Shown here piece by piece: positions 59,280 through 64,000 of a stretch of DNA of 64,000 bases. Source of the DNA: JASLDZ01 sp964235945 (GTDB taxonomy: Bacteria; Pseudomonadota; Alphaproteobacteria; Caulobacterales; Caulobacteraceae); NCBI GenBank assembly GCA_964235945.1, contig CAXSDV010000003.1:1-64000 (forward strand). Direction: 5' to 3'. The first letter of the stretch is position 1, and each line of letters begins with the position of its first letter. The notes beneath the pieces were generated by a model. It worked only from the letters and a program-made list of their open reading frames with translations, did not search any database and had not been told where the DNA came from. A program made the position numbers and the translations under genes.

Positions 59280-60388
59280 GCCGGCCCCGCGATGAAGGCC
59301 TCCACCTTGGCGCGCGCCTCCTCGTCGGTGAACTGCACGGCCGGGCTCTTCATGAACCAGGCGGAGGGGCCCTCCAGCGCGCCGCCCACCCCGCGGTCGA
59401 GCGCCAGCTTGGCGCAGCGCACCGCGTCGATCACCACGCCGGCGCTGTTGGGGCTGTCCCACACCTCCAGCTTGAGCTCGATGTTGAGCGGCACGTCGCC
59501 GAAGGTCGTGCCCTCCAGGCGGATGAAGGCGAACTTCCGGTCGGTCAGCCAGGGCACGAAGTCGCTGGGGCCGACGTGGACGTCGCCGGCGGGCAGGGGC
59601 GTCTCCAACTGGCTGGTGACGGCCTGGGTCTTGCTGATCTTTTTGGACTCGAGCCGCTCGCGCTCCAGCATGTTCTGGAAGTCGGCGTTGCCGCCCACGT
59701 TGAGCTGGTAGGTGCGGTCCAGCCGCACGCCGCGCTCGCGGAACAGGTTGGCCAGCACCCGGTGGACGATGGTGGCGCCCACCTGGCTCTTGATGTCGTC
59801 GCCCACGATGGGCAGGCCCGCCGCTTCGAAGCGCGCGCGCCAGGCGGGGTCCGACGCGATGAACACCGGCACGCAGTTGACGAAGCCGCAGCCCGCCGCC
59901 AGCGCCGCCTCCGCGTAGTGCTCCGTGGCCGCCTGGCTGCCCACGGGCAGGTAGGAGATCACCACGTCCGCTCCCGCCTCGCGCAGGGCGGCGGCCACGT
60001 CGCAGGGCGCTTCGGCCGCTTCGGGCACCTCGTCCTTCAGGTACTTGCCGATGCCGTCCAGCGTCGGCCCCCGCCGCACGACCACGCCGCGGGGCTCGGG
60101 CCGGGCGAACACGTGGGTGTTGTTGGGGCCGGCGAAGATCGCCTCCGACACGTCGCGCCCCACCTTGGCGGCCGACACGTCAAAGGCGGCGGCCACCTCG
60201 ATGTCCTCGATGCGGTAGCCGCCCAGGTCCGGGTGCATGAGCCCCGGGACGGGCGCGTTGGAGCGCACGCCCGAATAGTGCGCCAGCCCCTGCACGAAGG
60301 AGGAGGCGCAGTTGCCCACGCCCACGATCCCCACGCGCAGCTTGCGGCGCGACGGTTCGGTCGAGGGGGGGTGCAGCGATCCGTCCAT
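59276..60388 (-). CDS. ino1: Inositol-3-phosphate synthase
   Basis: 370 residues, actinobacterial-type length. Converts glucose-6-phosphate to inositol-3-phosphate with NAD+ recycling. Shows VGIVGVGNCASSFVQGL (NAD loop), PVGSQAATEHYAEAAL, NCVPVFIASDP, GDDIKSQVGATIVHR with the catalytic Lys, and LNVGGNADFQNML followed by the KSKTQ-like ESKKISKTQAV. First gene of a five-gene minus-strand operon. Uncommon in Proteobacteria. Confidence 0.95.
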   Translation of the reverse strand: MDGSLHPPSTEPSRRKLRVGIVGVGNCASSFVQGLAHYSGVRSNAPVPGLMHPDLGGYRIEDIEVAAAFDVSAAKVGRDVSEAIFAGPNNTHVFARPEPRGVVVRRGPTLDGIGKYLKDEVPEAAEAPCDVAAALREAGADVVISYLPVGSQAATEHYAEAALAAGCGFVNCVPVFIASDPAWRARFEAAGLPIVGDDIKSQVGATIVHRVLANLFRERGVRLDRTYQLNVGGNADFQNMLERERLESKKISKTQAVTSQLETPLPAGDVHVGPSDFVPWLTDRKFAFIRLEGTTFGDVPLNIELKLEVWDSPNSAGVVIDAVRCAKLALDRGVGGALEGPSAWFMKSPAVQFTDEEARAKVEAFIAGPA

Positions 60389-60470
60389 CCGTGTCCGTAC
60401 GGTCAGCCTCGGGAAGCTTTGTAGCCTAGACGGACGGGCCCGCCCCCGCCAGCGGGTTTGTTGATCCGCC

Positions 60471-60496
60471 GGAACGGGTTATGACAAGGCCACGTT
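60471..60496 (+). promoter_or_regulatory. Perfect sigma-EcfG promoter
   Basis: GGAAC (60471-60475), 17-nt spacer, CGTT (60493-60496): an exact match to the alphaproteobacterial general-stress promoter. It lies 34 nt before the ATG of the small acidic protein, giving a 5' leader of about 25 nt. Confidence 0.75.
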
Positions 60497-60529
60497 TCGG
60501 GCGGGCAACCGCCAAGCCCGGAGAAGCCC

Positions 60530-60799
60530 ATGTCCGCCGCCGAAACCATCATCGACCACGACCAGATCAAGAAGTGGGCCGAGTCGCGCGGCGGCCGCCC
60601 CTCCAAGGTGCAGACCAAGGACGCCCACGACGGTTCGGGCATCCTGCGGTTCGATTTCCAGGAGAAGGACGAGAACCTAGAGGAGATCTCCTGGGAGGAG
60701 TTCTTCCAGATCTTCGACGACAACAAGCTCGCCTTCCTCGAGCAGGACAAGACCGCCAGCGGCGCCACCAGCCGCTTCTTCAAGTTCGTGAAAAGGTAG
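60530..60799 (+). CDS. Small acidic protein, likely general-stress gene
   Basis: 89 residues, soluble, rich in Asp/Glu/Lys: SGILRFDFQEKDENLEEISW, EEFFQIFDDNKLAFLEQD, TSRFFKFVK. Similar small proteins occur in Alphaproteobacteria without assigned function. Preceded by a perfect sigma-EcfG promoter and GAAG-type ribosome site. 22 nt before the first epimerase. Confidence 0.75.
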   Translation: MSAAETIIDHDQIKKWAESRGGRPSKVQTKDAHDGSGILRFDFQEKDENLEEISWEEFFQIFDDNKLAFLEQDKTASGATSRFFKFVKR

Positions 60800-60821
60800 G
60801 CGTCAATGGAGCGACCCGCGC

Positions 60822-61931
60822 GTGGCTGAGACCGTCCTGATCACCGGCGGGGCCGGCTTCATCGGCCGTTACGTGGCCGACGAGCTTCTCGCCCGGGGCT
60901 GCCACGTGCGGGTGCTCGACTCGCTGATCGAGCAGGTCCACGGCGGCCGGGGCCGGCCGCCGGAACTGTCGAAGGAGGTAGAGCTCGTCGTGGCCGACGT
61001 GCGCGACGAAACGGAGGTGCTCAAGGCGCTCCACGGCGTGGACAGCGTGGTCCACCTCGCCGCCGAGGTGGGGGTGGGCCAGAGCATGTACGCGGTGGAC
61101 CGCTACACCTCCGTCAACGACCACGGCACCGCGGTGCTGTTCCAGCAGCTGATCGCCAAGCCCGTGCGGCGGGTGGTGACGGCCTCCTCCATGTCGATCT
61201 ACGGCGAGGGGCTGTACCGCGACGCGGACGGCGCCTTGCACGAAGAGGTGGTGCGTGGGGGCCGCAACGCCGACGGGAGCTGGGACCCGCAGGACGCCCG
61301 GGGCCGCCCGCTCACGCCGGCGCCTACGCCCGAGTGGAAGCGTCCGACGCTGGCCAGCATCTACGCCCTGGGCAAGTACGTGCAGGAGCGCATGACGCTG
61401 ACGCTCTGCCCGCCCTACGGCATGGAGTGCTCGGCCCTGCGCCTGTGGAACGCCTACGGGCCGGGCCAAGCGCTCTCCAACCCCTACACGGGCGTGCTGG
61501 CGATCTTCTCCTCGCGCCTCGCCAACGGCCAGGCCCCGCTCGTGTTCGAGGACGGGATGCAGCAGCGCGACTTCGTGCACGTGCGCGACGTGGCGCGCGC
61601 CTTCGCCGCCGCGCTCTACGAACCCCGGGCGGACGGCCAGGTGTTCAACATCGGCTCGGGCGACGTATTCACGGTCAACCAGGTGGCCGCCGCGGTGGCC
61701 AAGGCCATGGGCGTGGACGCCGAGCCGCAGGTCGCCGGCAAGGCGCGCACCGGCGACATCCGCCACTGCATCCCCGACATCTCCAAGGCGCGCGGCGAGC
61801 TGGGCTTCGCGCCGAGGGAGGACTTCATGGCGGGCCTCGCCGAGCTCGCCGAATGGGTCGGCCGCCAGGAGGCGGTGGACAACGTGGCCCACGCCGCCAA
61901 GGAGCTGGAGACGCGGGGGCTGGTCGTATGA
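60822..61931 (+). CDS. NAD-dependent nucleotide-sugar epimerase (dTDP-rhamnose 4-epimerase-like)
   Basis: 369 residues, extended SDR. ITGGAGFIGRYVADELL, catalytic SSMSIYGEG and YALGKYVQE, then NAYGPGQALSNPYTGVLAIF and FEDGMQQRDFVHVRDVA, a combination typical of dTDP-L-rhamnose 4-epimerases that make 6-deoxy-L-talose. Exact substrate uncertain. GTG start; stop overlaps the next ATG. Confidence 0.88.
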   Translation: MAETVLITGGAGFIGRYVADELLARGCHVRVLDSLIEQVHGGRGRPPELSKEVELVVADVRDETEVLKALHGVDSVVHLAAEVGVGQSMYAVDRYTSVNDHGTAVLFQQLIAKPVRRVVTASSMSIYGEGLYRDADGALHEEVVRGGRNADGSWDPQDARGRPLTPAPTPEWKRPTLASIYALGKYVQERMTLTLCPPYGMECSALRLWNAYGPGQALSNPYTGVLAIFSSRLANGQAPLVFEDGMQQRDFVHVRDVARAFAAALYEPRADGQVFNIGSGDVFTVNQVAAAVAKAMGVDAEPQVAGKARTGDIRHCIPDISKARGELGFAPREDFMAGLAELAEWVGRQEAVDNVAHAAKELETRGLVV

Positions 61932-63010
61932 GCGACGGCGAGGCCCCCGTCCTCGTCACGGGCGGGGCGGGCTTCATCGGCTGCAACATCGCCGACCGCC
62001 TGCTGCGCGACGGCCACCGGGTGCGCGTCTACGACAAGCTGGCGCGGGCGGGGGTGGAGGCCAACCTCGACTGGCTGCGCGGCCGCCACGGCGACCGGGT
62101 GGAGGCGGTGGTCGCCGACGTGCGCGACCGCGCCGCCCTGGCCGCCGCCGCCCAGGGCGTGTCCGCCGTGTTCCACATGGCCGCCCAGGTGGCGGTCACC
62201 ACCAGCCTCGTCGACCCGGTGGAGGACTTCGAGGTCAACCTGGGCGCGACCCTGGCCCTCTTGGAGGCGCTGCGCGCCCAGGGCGGGCGCATTCCGCTGG
62301 TGTTCGCCTCCACCAACAAGGTCTACGGCGACCTGGCGGACGTGGAGTTCCACCTGGAGGGCGAGCGTTACGTTCCGGCCGACGCGGCGCTCGCGGCCCA
62401 CGGGGTGGGCGAGGGCCGGCCGCTCGACTTCCACACGCCCTACGGCTGCAGCAAGGGCGCGGCCGACCAGTACGTGCTCGACTACGCCCGCAGCTACGAC
62501 CTGCCCACCTGCGTCATGCGCATGTCCTGCGTGTACGGCCCGCGCCAGATGGGCACGGAGGACCAGGGCTGGGTGGCGCACTTCCTGATCCGCGCGCTGG
62601 AGGGCGAGCCGATCACCCTCTACGGCGACGGCCGCCAGGTGCGCGACATCCTGCAGGTGGGCGACGTGGTGGAGGCCTACCTGGCCGCCTGGCGCGACAT
62701 CGAGGCGGTGCGCGGCCGCGCCTTCAACCTGGGCGGCGGGCCGGACAACGCGGTCAGCCTGCGCGAGCTCCTGGCCTACATCGGCGAGCTCACCGGCCGC
62801 CCCGTCGACGTGGCCTACGCCGACTGGCGCCGGGGCGACCAGCGCTACTTCGTCGCCGACATGCGCGCCGCGCAGTCCGCCCTGCGCCTCGCCCCCCGCA
62901 CCGACTGGCGCGACGGCGTGGCGGGCCTGGCCGACTGGCTGGCCGAGCACCGCGGCCTGCGCCGCAACGCCCCCCTTTCCGCCGCGCCCGCCCTCGCCGG
63001 CGCGGGCTGA
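61928..63010 (+). CDS. Nucleotide-sugar epimerase (CDP-paratose 2-epimerase-like)
   Basis: 360 residues, extended SDR. VTGGAGFIGCNIADRLL, ASTNKVYGDLADVEF (the NKVYGD form is characteristic of CDP-paratose 2-epimerases), YGCSKGAADQYVLDY, and MSCVYGPRQMGTEDQGWV. ATG overlaps the upstream stop (ATGA). No CDP-sugar genes are in view, so the true substrate may differ. Confidence 0.87.
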   Translation: MSDGEAPVLVTGGAGFIGCNIADRLLRDGHRVRVYDKLARAGVEANLDWLRGRHGDRVEAVVADVRDRAALAAAAQGVSAVFHMAAQVAVTTSLVDPVEDFEVNLGATLALLEALRAQGGRIPLVFASTNKVYGDLADVEFHLEGERYVPADAALAAHGVGEGRPLDFHTPYGCSKGAADQYVLDYARSYDLPTCVMRMSCVYGPRQMGTEDQGWVAHFLIRALEGEPITLYGDGRQVRDILQVGDVVEAYLAAWRDIEAVRGRAFNLGGGPDNAVSLRELLAYIGELTGRPVDVAYADWRRGDQRYFVADMRAAQSALRLAPRTDWRDGVAGLADWLAEHRGLRRNAPLSAAPALAGAG

Positions 63011-63068
63011 CCTTTCCCCCACGCAGCACGACGACCCGACCGCCTCACGGACGGGCGAAGGACATGCC

Positions 63069-64000
63069 TTGACCGAGACCATGCGCGCCGCCGTCGTCAC
63101 CGGGGCCGGCGTCGCCGAGACCCGCGACGCCCCACGCCCGGAGCCCGGCCCCGGCCAAGTGCGGCTGAAGCTGGAGGGGTGCGGGGTGTGCGCCTCCAAC
63201 CTCGGGCCCTGGTCCGGGCCGGAGTGGATGCAGTTCCCCACCGCCCCCGGCGACCTCGGCCACGAGGGCTGGGGCGCCGTGGACGCGGTGGGCGAGGGCG
63301 TGGAGGGGCTCGCCGTGGGCGACCGGGTGGCGGCGCTCAGCTTCAAGAGCTACGCCCAGTACGATCTGGCCGAGGCCGACGCGGTGGTGCGCCTGCCCGA
63401 GAGTCTGGCCGGCCGCGCCTTTCCGGGCGAGCCGCTGGCCTGCGCCATGAACATCTTCCGCAGGAGCCAAGTGGAGGCGGGTCAGACCGTGGCCATCGTC
63501 GGCATAGGCTTCCTGGGCGCGATCCTGACGCGGCTGTGCGTGCAGGCGGGCGCCCGGGTGATCGCGATCTCGCGCCGCGCCTACAGCCTGCAGGTGGCGC
63601 GCGACATGGGGGCCGCCGAGACCATCCCCATGGACGACCACTGGGCGATCATCGAGCAGGTGAAGCAGCTCACCGACGGCGTGTTCTGCGACCGGGTGAT
63701 CGAGGCGGTGGGCAAGCAATGGCCGCTGGACCTCGCCGCCGAGCTGACCCGCGAGGGCGGGCGGCTGATCATCGCCGGCTACCACCAGGACGGGCCGCGC
63801 CAGGTGAACATGCAGATGTGGAACTGGCGCGGCTTCGACGTGGTCAACGCCCACGAGCGCGACCCGAAGATGTACGTGCGCGGCCTGCGCGAAGCGGTGG
63901 AGGCGGTGAGCTCCGGCCGGCTCGACCCCGCGCCGCTGTTCACCCACACCTACCCGCTGGAGCGGCTGGGCGAGGCGCTGGACGCGACGCGCGACCGGCC
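63069..64000 (+). CDS. Zinc-type medium-chain dehydrogenase (partial, cut by window edge)
   Basis: First ~311 residues of an MDR protein. GroES-like domain with GCGVCASNLGPW (Cys zinc-type residues) and PGDLGHEGWG, then a Rossmann domain AIVGIGFLGAILTRLCVQAG. The TTG at 63069 has AAGGA 6 nt upstream; ATG 63081 is an alternative. Third gene of the plus-strand epimerase operon; could oxidise the inositol or sugar intermediate. The C-terminus is outside the window. Confidence 0.88.
   Translation, partial: MTETMRAAVVTGAGVAETRDAPRPEPGPGQVRLKLEGCGVCASNLGPWSGPEWMQFPTAPGDLGHEGWGAVDAVGEGVEGLAVGDRVAALSFKSYAQYDLAEADAVVRLPESLAGRAFPGEPLACAMNIFRRSQVEAGQTVAIVGIGFLGAILTRLCVQAGARVIAISRRAYSLQVARDMGAAETIPMDDHWAIIEQVKQLTDGVFCDRVIEAVGKQWPLDLAAELTREGGRLIIAGYHQDGPRQVNMQMWNWRGFDVVNAHERDPKMYVRGLREAVEAVSSGRLDPAPLFTHTYPLERLGEALDATRDR

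Overview
The window is about 73-75% GC, tightly packed, and reads as a chromosomal segment of an alphaproteobacterium, most likely Caulobacterales-like. The support is the mix of ubiE-ubiB, PagL, PsiF-type and DUF-type small exported proteins, a bacterial Ku, and candidate sigma-EcfG promoters (one perfect GGAAC-N17-CGTT, two one-mismatch variants), a promoter class confined to Alphaproteobacteria. I see no phage, IS element, CRISPR array or plasmid function. Many genes start with GTG or TTG and overlap the upstream stop by 4 nt, so transcription units are long.

Layout. (1) 1-11.2 kb: surface-polysaccharide island with the edge of a HAD phosphatase, two giant paralogous multi-domain glycosyltransferases facing each other, a sulfotransferase with a coiled-coil tail broken by a 100-N assembly gap, and two smaller glycosyltransferases. 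(2) 11.3-31 kb: housekeeping block (nadE, ftsH, ubiE-ubiB, purA, pagL, serA-serC, a PhzF protein, thiD, folP, mutM, a TraB/GumN protein, a prenyl diphosphate synthase) with small exported proteins and a lone GT61 transferase. (3) 31-45 kb: second glycan region with two glycosyltransferases, galE and a complete dTDP-L-rhamnose set (rfbB, rfbD, rfbC, rfbA), a second rfbA-like gene that has lost its nucleotide-binding signature, an antisense gmhB, and a UDP-glucuronate decarboxylase. (4) 45.7-49.9 kb: HAD-UbiA fusion, GtrA, DprE1-like and DprE2-like genes, i.e. a predicted polyprenyl-phosphate D-arabinofuranose donor pathway. (5) 49.9-55.5 kb: receiver protein, Ku, small proteins, an outer-membrane barrel, tRNA-Ala(CGC), YggT, amidase. 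(6) 55.5-64 kb: a divergent locus built around inositol-3-phosphate synthase. Its minus-strand operon of five 4-nt-overlapping genes encodes the synthase, a histidine phosphatase, a glycoside-hydrolase-like protein whose TIM-barrel strands look circularly permuted, a PTP-like phosphatase, and a PRTase-like/kinase-like hybrid. Its plus-strand operon has a small acidic protein behind a perfect sigma-EcfG promoter, two nucleotide-sugar epimerases and a medium-chain dehydrogenase that runs off the window.

How the parts work together. Regions 1, 3 and 4 supply activated sugars (dTDP-rhamnose, UDP-galactose, UDP-xylose, heptose, lipid-linked D-arabinose) and transferases for envelope glycans; PagL would trim lipid A. 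Region 6 looks like a pathway that makes and elaborates an inositol-derived product. It is the best candidate here for an undescribed system.
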